64,000 nucleotides of DNA from CAYTPI01 sp964439625 (GTDB lineage: Bacteria; Chloroflexota; Anaerolineae; Aggregatilineales; UBA3940), in the NCBI GenBank assembly GCA_964439625.1, contig CAYTPI010000017.1:11450-75449 (forward strand). The letters run 5' to 3'. Positions 16,464-24,872 of the stretch are shown one piece after another (position 1 is the first letter of the stretch; each line of letters begins with the position of its first letter). The position numbers and the translations under genes are program-made. Under the pieces are notes generated by a model. That model was not told where the DNA came from, ran no database searches, and was given only the letters and a program-made list of their open reading frames with translations.

Positions 16464-17368
16464 ACTCTTTCCGCCTTCCTGACTGTGATCAGTCCGTAGG
16501 GCCGGACGATGAACAAGAGGGCAATCAGCCCGAAAAGGAATAAGTTCGTTAAACCACTCAGATCATTCGGTAAGATCAGGCTGCGCAGCAGTACTTCGAG
16601 GACGCCGAGACTCAAGCCACCGATCACCGCACCGCGCAGACTGCCTAAGCCCCCAACGACCGTCGCTAACAGCGGCATCAGCAGCAGTTCAATGCCCATG
16701 CCGGGGTCTGCCTGCCCCAGCTTAAGCAGCAGCATCACCGCGCCCACGCCTGCTAGAAAGCCTGAGAGGATAAATGAGTTGCGGATCACTTGGTCGGACT
16801 TGATGCCCATCAACCGGGCTGCATCGAAGTCCTCAGCAGCGGCCCGCAGCGTCAAGCCAAACATTGTGCGCTGCAAAAGGATGGTTAACCCGATCAAGGT
16901 TACTATCGTGATGCCAATCACAACCAAATCGTAGATTTCAAGCCGCAGGCCCACCACGGTGAGCGTATCAAACACCCAAGCGCCTTTATCAAAGTTGCGT
17001 GGCACAAGTTCAACCCAATGACTGAAGGCACCGCGTACCAGAATCACAATGCCGAACGATGTCAGCAGCATGGTAAAGTCGCTGCTTTCTCGTACCCGTT
17101 TGAAGGCCACAAAGTCAGTCACAACGGCACCAACAACGCACGTAAGCAGGATTGCAAGCGCCATGATGGCCCAACTGGCCCCACTGACGAAGAGAAAATA
17201 GGCGACGTAGGCCGAGACGGTGATTAATTCACCATGGGCGAAGTTCAGCAGATGCATCACACCGAAGGTAATGGCAAGGCCTAGTGCCAGCAGGGCGTAC
17301 AAACTGCCGCGCCCCAGCCCATCGATGATTTGCTGAATGACAATTGGTTGAAAAACTTCAGTTAACAT
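16460..17368 (-). CDS. livH: Branched-chain amino acid-type ABC transporter permease (LivH-like)
   Basis: 302 residues from the ATG at 17368, which has AAGGAA 9 bases upstream. A longer frame to 17407 overlaps livF and begins with unrelated residues. About 8 helices; the motif GLGRGSLYALLALGLAITFG followed by LLNFAHGEL is diagnostic of LivH. It forms the permease heterodimer with the LivM half of the downstream fusion protein. The substrate cannot be read from the permease. Confidence 0.88.
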   Translation of the reverse strand: MLTEVFQPIVIQQIIDGLGRGSLYALLALGLAITFGVMHLLNFAHGELITVSAYVAYFLFVSGASWAIMALAILLTCVVGAVVTDFVAFKRVRESSDFTMLLTSFGIVILVRGAFSHWVELVPRNFDKGAWVFDTLTVVGLRLEIYDLVVIGITIVTLIGLTILLQRTMFGLTLRAAAEDFDAARLMGIKSDQVIRNSFILSGFLAGVGAVMLLLKLGQADPGMGIELLLMPLLATVVGGLGSLRGAVIGGLSLGVLEVLLRSLILPNDLSGLTNLFLFGLIALLFIVRPYGLITVRKAERV

Positions 17369-17396
17369 CGTGTTGGTTTCCTTGCGGCAGTGTCCG

Positions 17397-18098
17397 TTAT
17401 AGGCCAATGTAGCTGTCGAACAGGTCAGAGCGCGCTAACAGCTCTGCCCCACTGCCCTCATCGACGAGAATACTGTGGCGCAGAATGTATGCCCTGTCAG
17501 TGATCTCAAGCGCACGACGGGCGTTCTGTTCAACGACGAGCATAGATTGATTTTGATCTTTGAGGGTCAGCAACAGGTCAAAAATCATATCGACGAGTAC
17601 AGGCGCCAAGCCGAGTGAAGGTTCGTCAATTAGCAGTAAACGCGGTGAAGTCATCAGGGCGCGGGCAATCGCTAAGATCTGCGCTTCCCCACCAGAGAGA
17701 TAGCCTGCCTTGGTATCCTGCTTACGGGCTAAGATTTCAAACAGATTGCACATCTCCTCGACCTTGGCTTTACGCTCGCGCGGGGACAAGATTGTCCCAC
17801 CTACCATGAGGTTTTCGGTTACGGTGAGGTCAGTAAAGATGCGGCGGTGTTCGGGCACAAGAACGATGCCCATTCTGAGCAAGGCGTCGGGTTCTTTGTC
17901 GGTGATGTCCTGGCCGTCAAACGAGATACTCCCTTGCGTGGGCCGGAGCAGCCCGATGATCGTATTGAGCGTGGTTGTTTTGCCAGCCCCGTTGGGGCCG
18001 AGGAGACAAACAAGTTCCCCAGCCCCAACGGTCAAAGAGACATCACGAACGCCGGTGATTTCACCGTACTTGGTTGTGATATCTGTGACGGTTAACAT
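17397..18098 (-). CDS. livF: Branched-chain amino acid-type ABC transporter ATP-binding protein (LivF-like)
   Basis: 233 residues, usual LivF length. Walker A GPNGAGKTT, Q-loop region LVPEHRRIF, signature LSGGEAQILAIARAL (Gln of LSGGQ replaced by Glu, which is common), Walker B LLLIDEPSLGLAP, and the VVEQNAR segment seen in LivF proteins. It pairs with the LivG half of the fusion protein. It lies 5 bases after the binding-protein gene and 28 before livH. Confidence 0.88.
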   Translation of the reverse strand: MLTVTDITTKYGEITGVRDVSLTVGAGELVCLLGPNGAGKTTTLNTIIGLLRPTQGSISFDGQDITDKEPDALLRMGIVLVPEHRRIFTDLTVTENLMVGGTILSPRERKAKVEEMCNLFEILARKQDTKAGYLSGGEAQILAIARALMTSPRLLLIDEPSLGLAPVLVDMIFDLLLTLKDQNQSMLVVEQNARRALEITDRAYILRHSILVDEGSGAELLARSDLFDSYIGL

Positions 18099-18103
18099 TG
18101 ATG

Positions 18104-19441
18104 TTATTCAACATCCGGGATGAATTGTGACAGCAAATTGATCTCACCATCACTATTTTGTGCCATTGTGATCAGGCGAACAGGGTTACCTTCACCGGCA
18201 TAGGCGATTGGCTCGTCAATGGTGACGACTTCCGCCGCTTCTAATGCCAGCACTGCGTCACCAATAGCAGCTGGGTCAAGCTGTTCGCCGCTGGCGAGAT
18301 AAGCCTGTGCGATAACGGCAATGCCATCAGCACCCAACTGAGCAATGGTCAAAGTGGTGAGTTCTTCACCACGAGCCTCGGCATACGCGTTATTGAAAGC
18401 CTCAAGCCGTGAGCCTTCAAATGGGTACCCGTGGGTGGTGTAGATCACACCGTCGGTGGTTTCACCGCCATCGATCACTGCGGTGGCGTCGAAGGAATCC
18501 GCACCCATCACTTGAATATCAACACCGGCAGCAGCAAGCTGGCCCATGAAGATTTCAATGTACGGCATAAAGTTAGCTGTGTAGAGTACTTCTGGTGCTG
18601 GCTCCAATGCGGCAATTTGGTTGACTTGGCCGGAGTAGTCTTCATCACCGATGCTGAAGCTGTAGTCACCGACCATTGTGCCGCCGTTGGCCTCGAAGGC
18701 TTCGGCAAAAGCCGCAGTGGTCTCGCTGAAGTAGGGTGCATCGCTTGAAGAGAGCGTCACTGCGGTGGTGAAGCTAGCCTCAGTGGCAGCATATTCACCC
18801 GCAGCATACCCTTGGGTCTCATCGACGTAGGTCAGCAAGAAGGAGTACAAGGTCGGGTCGGACATAATGACCTCGGTTGACGCAACGAAAAATGCTGGTA
18901 TTTGGCCGTTTAAGACGCCTAAGATAGGAAGACCTGTGTCAGAGAAAGGTGGGCCGAGCACGGCGTGCATTCCGGCGTCCAGAGCCTCTTGTGCGGCGCG
19001 CTGGGTCAGTTCAACATCGAGGCCATCCGCTGGGAAGACCGTGTATTCGATTGGTGTACTATTCAAACCACCGTTGCAGTTGATCAGTTCAACCATGTAG
19101 CCAGCCGCTTCGCTGGCGGGGACATCAGCAAAACCACCAACCTCAGAGAAGTCAGCGATGTAACCGATGCGCAGCGGCTCGTCGCCGGTTGGCTCAACGC
19201 ATTCGCTGCCAGCACTTGCTAGCAGGGCGTCAATATCGAAGCTAAAACTGTCTGCCGTCTCTTCTTCCGCCTCAGCTTCTTCATCCATGGCCTCTTCTTC
19301 ATCCATGGCCCCTTCTTCCGCCGGAGCCTCTTCTTCCGCCTCAGCTTCTCCTGCTGGGGCTTCGGGGGCAGCGCATGCGCTTAGGATGAGTGCAAACACA
19401 ACGAATAGCGGTACAAACAAATACCATTTTTTGGTGTTCAT
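18104..19441 (-). CDS. Liv-type ABC transporter substrate-binding lipoprotein
   Basis: 445 residues. The signal peptide ends in the lipobox LSAC, followed by a ~45-residue Glu/Ala-rich acidic linker, then a type I periplasmic-binding fold (Peripla_BP_6): LRIGYIADFSEVGG, EAAGYMVELINCNGG, AVLGPPFSDTGLP, IPAFFVAST. AGGAGGAACC just upstream of the ATG fixes the start. It is the first gene of the Liv operon, with a ~335-base leader carrying a MarR-type operator. Relatives bind branched-chain amino acids, amides, urea or aromatic acids. Sharing the operator with the amine/aromatic locus suggests a non-proteinogenic ligand, by inference. Confidence 0.87.
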   Translation of the reverse strand: MNTKKWYLFVPLFVVFALILSACAAPEAPAGEAEAEEEAPAEEGAMDEEEAMDEEAEAEEETADSFSFDIDALLASAGSECVEPTGDEPLRIGYIADFSEVGGFADVPASEAAGYMVELINCNGGLNSTPIEYTVFPADGLDVELTQRAAQEALDAGMHAVLGPPFSDTGLPILGVLNGQIPAFFVASTEVIMSDPTLYSFLLTYVDETQGYAAGEYAATEASFTTAVTLSSSDAPYFSETTAAFAEAFEANGGTMVGDYSFSIGDEDYSGQVNQIAALEPAPEVLYTANFMPYIEIFMGQLAAAGVDIQVMGADSFDATAVIDGGETTDGVIYTTHGYPFEGSRLEAFNNAYAEARGEELTTLTIAQLGADGIAVIAQAYLASGEQLDPAAIGDAVLALEAAEVVTIDEPIAYAGEGNPVRLITMAQNSDGEINLLSQFIPDVE

Positions 19442-19757
19442 GGTTCCTCCTCAGGAATGTGTGAGTCTACTACGGGCAAAGTAACTGTTTGTCACTATGT
19501 TTGACAATGCCCCGCTTTATCCCGCATAAATAATGATAATCTCAAACAGTTCGATGGGGCAATTGGCAAATAGTCAGGTTGATAAAAGGTAAGCATCAAT
19601 ATTTTTTGTGGTGTGTTGTCGCGTCAACCGATGGGGGTGTGCGATTGTACGCACTTGTCACATTACCTGCAGATAGGACTTTTGGGCGTATTATTCCAAG
19701 TCTTCTTGCTGAGGCTTAGGCCAGTTATTATCGAAGTCGCAACGTCAACGCCTTAGT

Positions 19758-19775
19758 TAGTTAGATATCTAACTA
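19758..19775. promoter_or_regulatory. MarR-type operator, 18-bp perfect palindrome
   Basis: TAGTTAGATATCTAACTA is its own reverse complement and is identical to the centre of the palindrome at 24612-24635, next to the marR gene. It lies 9 bases downstream of the predicted -10 of the Liv promoter, a place where a bound repressor would block transcription. Confidence 0.75.
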
Positions 19776-19784
19776 CTTTTGGTC

Positions 19785-19813
19785 AGTGTACAGGTTGTCG
19801 GAAAATTTGTCAA
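19785..19813 (-). promoter_or_regulatory. Predicted sigma70 promoter of the Liv importer operon
   Basis: On the minus strand TTGACA (19813-19808) and TACACT (19790-19785) are 17 bases apart. The operator palindrome follows at about +3 to +20, the same arrangement as at the P450 promoter at 24574. Other weaker promoters nearer the gene cannot be ruled out. Confidence 0.5.
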
Positions 19814-19966
19814 AATTGTGAAATCTATAACATTGTCGTCGCAACAGCTTATGTCACACGCGTGCTATCATTTATATCTAAGTATTTTCAGTAAGACTTA
19901 CGCTGCGACTGCATCGCCGGACGCCCATGAACGCGAGTTTCTGGCGACCCATAGCAGTTGTGCACC

Positions 19967-21247
19967 CTAGCGAAGTGTGACCGTGACCGGAAGCCGCTTC
20001 AAAGCGTTAAAGTGATTGGTGCGGACGCGTTCGGCGACACCTGCCAGCTCAATGGAATCGATGCGTTCAATGAGCGCCTCGAGCATTAGCCGAATCTCCA
20101 TGCGGGCGAGGTAGGCACCTAGGCAATAATGTGGGCCACCACGCCCAAAGCTGATGTGCGGATTGGGCGTCCGACCTACATCGAAGGCAAAGGCATCAAC
20201 AAAAACGTCCTCGTCACGGTTGCCAGATGCAAACATCAGGGCGATCTTGTCACCTGCTTTGATCTCTGTTTCACCAATGACGGTATCGGCGACTGCTTGC
20301 CTGCGGTGCCAATTCACCGGGGATGCCCAGCGCAGTACTTCTTCGACCGCTGTTTCTAACAAGCTGGGGTCACTTTGTAACCGATCCCACTCATTAGGGT
20401 TGTACATGAATTCAAGCAAGCCTGTTGTGATCGAGTGTCTAGTGGTTTCATTTCCAGCGATGAACAGCATCCACCAATTCATTTTGAAGGCTTCGTCCGT
20501 CAAGGGTTGCCCACCGACGGTGCAGTGCATCAAAGCAGTTGTCACATCTTCTTTCGGACGGTTGCGGCGGACTTGCGCCATGTGCTTGGCTATGTCAAAC
20601 GCAACTCGAGCCGCTGGGTGCCCGAACGGGAGCAGCCGCAGTTCGTCCGGGGAAAGCTGCTCAAGTTCTGGGTCAAAGTAATCTGGGTCTGTCTTGCCGA
20701 CCATCTTGTTGCCAGCATCGATCAGAGTCGGGATCTGCTGCGGGTCAATACCGAAAAACTCACTGATGACACGCAACGGAAAGGGTGCTGCAATTTTATC
20801 GACAAAGTCGAAGGTACCTAGTGGCAGGGCCTCATTGAGTATCTCGTCTAATATTTCGCGGACGCGTTCTTCCCACATTTTGATGGCCTTTGGGACAAAG
20901 TGTGGGTTGAGGCCATCGCGCAGTTCGGTATGCTCTGGCGGGTCCATTTCAAGTAGCGTGCGGCGTGCATCAAGCTGATCTTCGTCGAGGTCGTCAATGT
21001 TGACGACACCCCAACGTGATGAAAAGGTAGTTGGGTCACTAAGGACGCGGACAATATCAGCGTGGCGGGCTACAACCCATATAGGCTTCCCGCCATCTTG
21101 CTGCTCCCATAAGGAGACAGGTTCATGGTGCCGCAACCACAAGAAAGCAGCGTGTGGGGTTGCCCGCTGCCACACGGACGGGTCAAAAATATCTGGCAGG
21201 TCTCTGATGTAGGTCACAGTCAGGGCTCCATCGTAATTTAAAAACAA
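19967..21247 (-). CDS. Cytochrome P450 (third gene of the marR operon)
   Basis: 426 residues, a soluble bacterial P450. I-helix LFIAGNETTRH with the acid-Thr pair (ET), K-helix EEVLR (ExxR), and heme loop FGRGGPHYCLGAYLARME with the Cys ligand. The heme loop has the 11-residue FGxxGxHxCxG spacing also seen in the CYP124/125/142 group. The start could be the ATG at 21247 or a GTG nine codons later. It uses an external ferredoxin and reductase; no reductase gene is adjacent, and the nearest ferredoxin gene is far away at 48518. It ends the leftward operon marR-GS-P450-P450. The substrate is unknown; hydroxylation or dealkylation of the amine substrate is a context inference. Confidence 0.88.
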   Translation of the reverse strand: MFLNYDGALTVTYIRDLPDIFDPSVWQRATPHAAFLWLRHHEPVSLWEQQDGGKPIWVVARHADIVRVLSDPTTFSSRWGVVNIDDLDEDQLDARRTLLEMDPPEHTELRDGLNPHFVPKAIKMWEERVREILDEILNEALPLGTFDFVDKIAAPFPLRVISEFFGIDPQQIPTLIDAGNKMVGKTDPDYFDPELEQLSPDELRLLPFGHPAARVAFDIAKHMAQVRRNRPKEDVTTALMHCTVGGQPLTDEAFKMNWWMLFIAGNETTRHSITTGLLEFMYNPNEWDRLQSDPSLLETAVEEVLRWASPVNWHRRQAVADTVIGETEIKAGDKIALMFASGNRDEDVFVDAFAFDVGRTPNPHISFGRGGPHYCLGAYLARMEIRLMLEALIERIDSIELAGVAERVRTNHFNALKRLPVTVTLR

Positions 21248-22504
21248 TTAGCCTGCCCATTGTACCCTGATCGGTAGATGTTTAATACCCGAAATGAAGT
21301 TTGAGCGCAGCCGCTCAATTGGGCCCGCTATCTCGACTTCATCAATTAGGGGCAGCAGTTCTTCATACAGTATTTTGATCTCGACGCGCGCCAGGTGTTC
21401 GCCAAGGCACTTGTGTGGGCTTTTGAGGCCAAAGGCCATATGCGCATTCGGGTTCCGTTGGATATCAAAGGCGTACGGGTTGGGGAATTGGCGCTCATCA
21501 AAGTCAGCAGAGATATAGTACATCACTACCTTATCGCCTGCTTTGATATCGGCTCCGTTTAGATGAATGTCCTCCGTCGCAGTGCGCCGGAAGTGCATCG
21601 TCACAGACCCCCAGCGCAGCATCTCCTCGACGGCTGTATCGATCATGTCAGGGTTCTGGCTCAGCAGCTTATGCTGTTCTGGGTTTTGTAACAAGGCATC
21701 CATACCGGCTGCCATTGTGTAGCGGGTTGTATCGTTCCCGGCAGCTACCATCAACGTGAAGAAGTTTTTGAACTCGTTCTCCGTCAGGTGTTCGCCGTCT
21801 CGTTTGACCTCCAACAGGTAGGCGATCAAATTGTCTTGATGATTGGCTTTGGCCTGCTCTCCGGCGTAGTCGAACAGGTCTTTCGAGTAGGGGCTGCGGA
21901 AGGGCATCAGACGGTAGGCGTCGGTGTCAACCAGGTCCACCGGGTGATCGGTGAATTCCGGGTCGGCATTGCCGATCAGGGCGTCGCCCATATCGACTAA
22001 CCACTGATAGTCCTCTTCTGGGACGCCCAACAGAGCGCCCAACATTTGCATCGGCAGCTTGCGTGCAATCTCTTCGACAAAGTCAAACTCTGTTTCACTG
22101 TGCACATTATTAATTACTTTACGCGCCAATTTGCGGATCGCATCTTCATTGGCATTGATGCTGCGGGGTAAGAAGGGTGGCTGGACTAATCGCCGGTAGT
22201 CCGTATGCTCCGGACGGTCCATTTCCATCATGGTCTTGCGGGCTGCAAGTTCTTCTTCGTCCATGTCTTCCAGCCGGATGCCTTTCGCACTGGAGAATAT
22301 CTCAGGCTGGTGGCTCACCTCGATGGCATCATCGTAGCGCGTTACGGCCCAAAAGCCACGACCACCATCTTTGGGTTCCCACCAACTGACTGGGTCTTCG
22401 TTCCGCAGGCGCTTAAACGTTGCATGCGGCACCCCGGTAACGTACACATCAGGATCGGTGATGTCAGCGTATGCTTCGCCGAGATCGAGCGTTTTATCTG
22501 CCAT
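21248..22504 (-). CDS. Cytochrome P450 (second gene after GS-like ligase)
   Basis: 418 residues. I-helix MVAAGNDTTRYT (AGxDT), K-helix EEMLRW (ExxR), heme loop FGLKSPHKCLGEHLARVE. In the last, the usual Gly before xH is Ser (FGLKSPH), a mild deviation. It starts ATG at 22504 and ends 1 base before the next P450 frame, so the two are co-translated. Overall similarity to its neighbour (PEHT..R, FRRTATEDI, PNAHMAFG) suggests tandem duplication and divergence. Redox partners are not encoded beside it. Confidence 0.88.
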   Translation of the reverse strand: MADKTLDLGEAYADITDPDVYVTGVPHATFKRLRNEDPVSWWEPKDGGRGFWAVTRYDDAIEVSHQPEIFSSAKGIRLEDMDEEELAARKTMMEMDRPEHTDYRRLVQPPFLPRSINANEDAIRKLARKVINNVHSETEFDFVEEIARKLPMQMLGALLGVPEEDYQWLVDMGDALIGNADPEFTDHPVDLVDTDAYRLMPFRSPYSKDLFDYAGEQAKANHQDNLIAYLLEVKRDGEHLTENEFKNFFTLMVAAGNDTTRYTMAAGMDALLQNPEQHKLLSQNPDMIDTAVEEMLRWGSVTMHFRRTATEDIHLNGADIKAGDKVVMYYISADFDERQFPNPYAFDIQRNPNAHMAFGLKSPHKCLGEHLARVEIKILYEELLPLIDEVEIAGPIERLRSNFISGIKHLPIRVQWAG

Positions 22505-22531
22505 GGATCATCTGTCTCCTTAGCTAATAGT

Positions 22532-23815
22532 CTACAAGAAGTTTAGATAGTAGTTCAATTCCCAGTCAGTGACGGCACCCATCCACTTTTCCCACTCAGC
22601 CTCTTTGATAGCAATATGGTGGGCCACCAACTCTGGCCCAACTGCCTCGACTAATTCAGTGTCGGCAGCTAACAGATGCAGCGCTTCGCGGAGATCGTGG
22701 GGTGTGTGCACTTCCGTGCTGACGTTTTCCAGTGAGTCCAGGTCTTCGGCGGGTGGCGGGGTCAGCTTGTTCACAATCCCCAGCCGTGCCGCTTGCAGAA
22801 CGGTGGCAGTTGAGGTGTAAATATTGGCGGCGCCGTCAGCCATGCGATGCTCAAGGTGTGTTGAGCGACCTCGTTCCCAAGGGATGCGAACCGTCACGCC
22901 CCGGTGATCATGGCCCCAATTCGCCCAGAACCCAGATAGTTGACCTGGTTGCAGACGTTTATACGAATTGACAGTAGGCGCCAACAGTGCCGCCATGCCC
23001 TGATGGTGCGCCAGCATACCAGCGATGCATTGGTAGGCTAATTCTGACAGGCCATCGTCATTGTCTGGGTTGTTTAGCAAATTGTCGCCGTTTTTGTCCT
23101 CCAGCGAGAAGTTGACGTGTAACCCGCTGCCACCACGGTCAGCGAAGGGACGACCAAGGAAAGTCAGCAGAAGGCCGTGCTTAGCGGCGAGTTCACGAGC
23201 CATTAACTTGAAGAGGAAGACATTGTCAACTGACTCAAGGGTGTCGCCGTAGCGCAACGTGAGTTCAAACTGAGGTGTATCGTACTCGGAGTTAATCGAT
23301 TCAACCGGCAGGTCGCAGTCATCGGCAACTTCCATAATCTGATCAAACAGCCCGACTGGGTCAACTGCCATGCCTGTGCCATAGACGTAGGCGGTCGGTG
23401 TATCCCACTCGACCCACTTGCCGTTCTCGTCCTTCTGCAGGACATACGCTTCGAGCTCCAGCCCGACCTTTGGGGTGTAGCCCAACGCTTCAAGATCATG
23501 GATGGCCTTACGCAGTGCGTAGCGCGGAGCCAGCTTCACGGGCTGATCTTGAAAGCGCAAGTCGCCGACGACAATGCCTGTGTTTGCTTCCCACCCCTTG
23601 CGGATGTCATCAACGCGAAACTCTAAGTTGATGTCCGGCAGGCCTTCCAACAGCATCGCCCCTGGGGCAGGGGTCATGGTGCGGTCGAGGGCCAGTGCAA
23701 ATAACGAGATACAGTGACGAGTATCGTCTTCACTGAGATGATGAGGAATATACTTGCCCCGGGCCAAACCGTGATGATCTGGGAATAGGGCGCGCACGCG
23801 CTTATAATGTGACAT
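22532..23815 (-). CDS. Glutamine synthetase-like gamma-glutamyl-amine ligase (PuuA/GlnA3 type)
   Basis: 427 residues from the ATG at 23815, preceded by AAGGAGG; an upstream in-frame ATG at 23857 has no such site. The GS fold is clear: DIRKGWEAN, VGLELEAYVL (metal Glu), INSEYDTPQFEL, GGSGLHVNFSL, NSYKRLQPG, and ERGRSTHLEHRMADGAANIY. The divergence from NH3-using GS and the shorter N-domain place it with enzymes that gamma-glutamylate amines (PuuA with putrescine, GlnA3/4 in actinobacteria, TdnQ/AdoQ with aniline, IpuC with isopropylamine). Product: gamma-glutamyl-amine plus ADP. Two PuuD-like hydrolases, two aldehyde dehydrogenases and an aminotransferase are encoded divergently, which fits such a pathway. 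The amine is not known. Confidence 0.85.
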   Translation of the reverse strand: MSHYKRVRALFPDHHGLARGKYIPHHLSEDDTRHCISLFALALDRTMTPAPGAMLLEGLPDINLEFRVDDIRKGWEANTGIVVGDLRFQDQPVKLAPRYALRKAIHDLEALGYTPKVGLELEAYVLQKDENGKWVEWDTPTAYVYGTGMAVDPVGLFDQIMEVADDCDLPVESINSEYDTPQFELTLRYGDTLESVDNVFLFKLMARELAAKHGLLLTFLGRPFADRGGSGLHVNFSLEDKNGDNLLNNPDNDDGLSELAYQCIAGMLAHHQGMAALLAPTVNSYKRLQPGQLSGFWANWGHDHRGVTVRIPWERGRSTHLEHRMADGAANIYTSTATVLQAARLGIVNKLTPPPAEDLDSLENVSTEVHTPHDLREALHLLAADTELVEAVGPELVAHHIAIKEAEWEKWMGAVTDWELNYYLNFL

Positions 23816-23883
23816 ATCAACCTCCTTAAATGGTGACTTAACGATGTGTCGCGGCAATCAATAGTGCGACTGTGCTGGCATCT

Positions 23884-24396
23884 CTACGTTTTTTGATCGC
23901 TGTTTTGCCCACGGATTAGCTTTCGCAGAAGACGGGCAAGGGTTTCTGCTTCCATTTCGCTCAGGACAGAGGTAAACTCTGACTCGACTTTGTTGACCAA
24001 TGGAAATACGCTTTCGATTAGGTCTTTGCCCTCCCGCGTAAGCACCACTTGCACGGAGCGTCCATCTTCACCGGGGATATCCGTGAGCCGAGCGCAAAGG
24101 CCTTGCTCCTCAAGCTTTTTAACCCCACTGCTGATGGTAGCGCGGGATACTGCCTGCGAGTCTGCAATTGATGACATCTCTATGGGCCCCCAGATCCAAA
24201 CGATGAATAGGGTCGAAAAACGCGAGAATGTCAGGTTAAAATCTTTTAGGATGTCTCGCTCCACGCGTAGGCGAAAAATCTGGCTGGCGCGCCAAATGTT
24301 CGAGGCAACCGCCAAGCCGACTGGATCAATCGCTAAGCCGGATACGCGCTGCATAATGGCAAGTTCTTCACTGATGAGTTCGTCGGATAGACGCAT
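23884..24396 (-). CDS. MarR-family transcriptional regulator
   Basis: 170 residues with a winged-helix MarR core: LRVERDILKDFNLTFSRFST, IADSQAVSRATISSGVKKLE (recognition helix), LCARLTDIPGEDGRSVQVVLT (wing), LIESVFPLVNKVESE. MarR proteins are usually dimeric repressors released by small, often aromatic, ligands. It is the first gene of the leftward operon (69 bases before the GS-like gene) and faces the rightward P450 operon. A perfect 24-bp palindrome lies in the shared control region and its core repeats upstream of the Liv operon. These are the natural binding sites for this protein, including autoregulation. A weaker related half-site lies close to its own start. Confidence 0.9.
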   Translation of the reverse strand: MRLSDELISEELAIMQRVSGLAIDPVGLAVASNIWRASQIFRLRVERDILKDFNLTFSRFSTLFIVWIWGPIEMSSIADSQAVSRATISSGVKKLEEQGLCARLTDIPGEDGRSVQVVLTREGKDLIESVFPLVNKVESEFTSVLSEMEAETLARLLRKLIRGQNSDQKT

Positions 24397-24403
24397 TCAC
24401 ACT

Positions 24404-24420
24404 ACAAATCTAGTTAGTTT
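24404..24420. promoter_or_regulatory. Possible weak third MarR half-site near the marR start
   Basis: The bases CAAATCTAGTTAGTTTG, about 10 upstream of the marR ATG, share the TAGTTAG half of the two strong palindromes and form only an imperfect inverted repeat. Position suits autoregulation. Low certainty. Confidence 0.25.
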
Positions 24421-24573
24421 GAAGGGAAAGTAATTTATAGTAGAAGGGTCGCAGAAAATGGAATTTTTGTCAAGGGGTGGCTTTCCTACGACAACTCGTA
24501 ACAGTCCGAATTCTGCCAGTTAGTCAAGTCATACAAGCCTAAGTGTTATTGATATGGATATAACGCTAACCGC

Positions 24574-24601
24574 TTGACAAACCGCTATTTTCGAATAAAG
24601 T
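24574..24601 (+). promoter_or_regulatory. Predicted sigma70 promoter of the rightward catabolic operon
   Basis: TTGACA (24574-24579) and TAAAGT (24596-24601) are 16 bases apart. The 24-bp palindrome begins 10 bases downstream, so a repressor there would overlap the initiation region. Confidence 0.55.
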
Positions 24602-24611
24602 TAAATAAGTA

Positions 24612-24635
24612 AAATAGTTAGATATCTAACTATTT
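24612..24635. promoter_or_regulatory. MarR operator, 24-bp perfect palindrome
   Basis: A perfect inverted repeat of 24 bases centred between 24623 and 24624, with core TAGTTAGATATCTAACTA flanked by AAA and TTT. It lies between the divergent marR and P450 genes, and its 18-bp core is repeated exactly at 19758. This is the expected size and symmetry of a MarR dimer site. Confidence 0.82.
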
Positions 24636-24805
24636 GTGCAAAAGTTCACGATTTGCTTGTGGGAATATCTCATCTGTCTGTGGGTGCTTGATAGCAAACA
24701 AAACAGCAGGCAAGATGCTAATAGTTGCCCGACAGTTTTAGTGTTTGACTGTAAAAATAGGCTAAGACTACCCGCAGCTTATGTGACTAAACCGGAGGTT
24801 CAGTC

Positions 24806-24838
24806 GTGACCTGTTTTCCTCAAAACATTTGTGGCTGA
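24806..24838 (+). CDS. Candidate 10-residue leader peptide upstream of the P450 operon
   Basis: A GTG at 24806 opens a 10-codon frame (MTCFPQNICG, then TGA). It is preceded by GGAGGT at 24794-24799 with 6-base spacing, the strongest Shine-Dalgarno sequence in this leader. The P450 start is 34 bases after the stop, in another frame. It could be a translated leader that controls the operon, or a chance match. Two Cys residues are notable. Confidence 0.3.
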   Translation: MTCFPQNICG

Positions 24839-24872
24839 ACACGAATACCAATTAGCCTAGGAAAATCCGAGC

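Larger units (their letters stand above)
19442..19966. other. 525-base intergenic region between the P450 operon end and the Liv operon
   Basis: No convincing gene. It holds the predicted Liv promoter and operator (19758-19813, minus) and a long leader. It must also contain the end of the leftward P450 transcript, but no strong terminator hairpin with a T-run was seen, so read-through into the Liv operon is possible. Confidence 0.6.
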
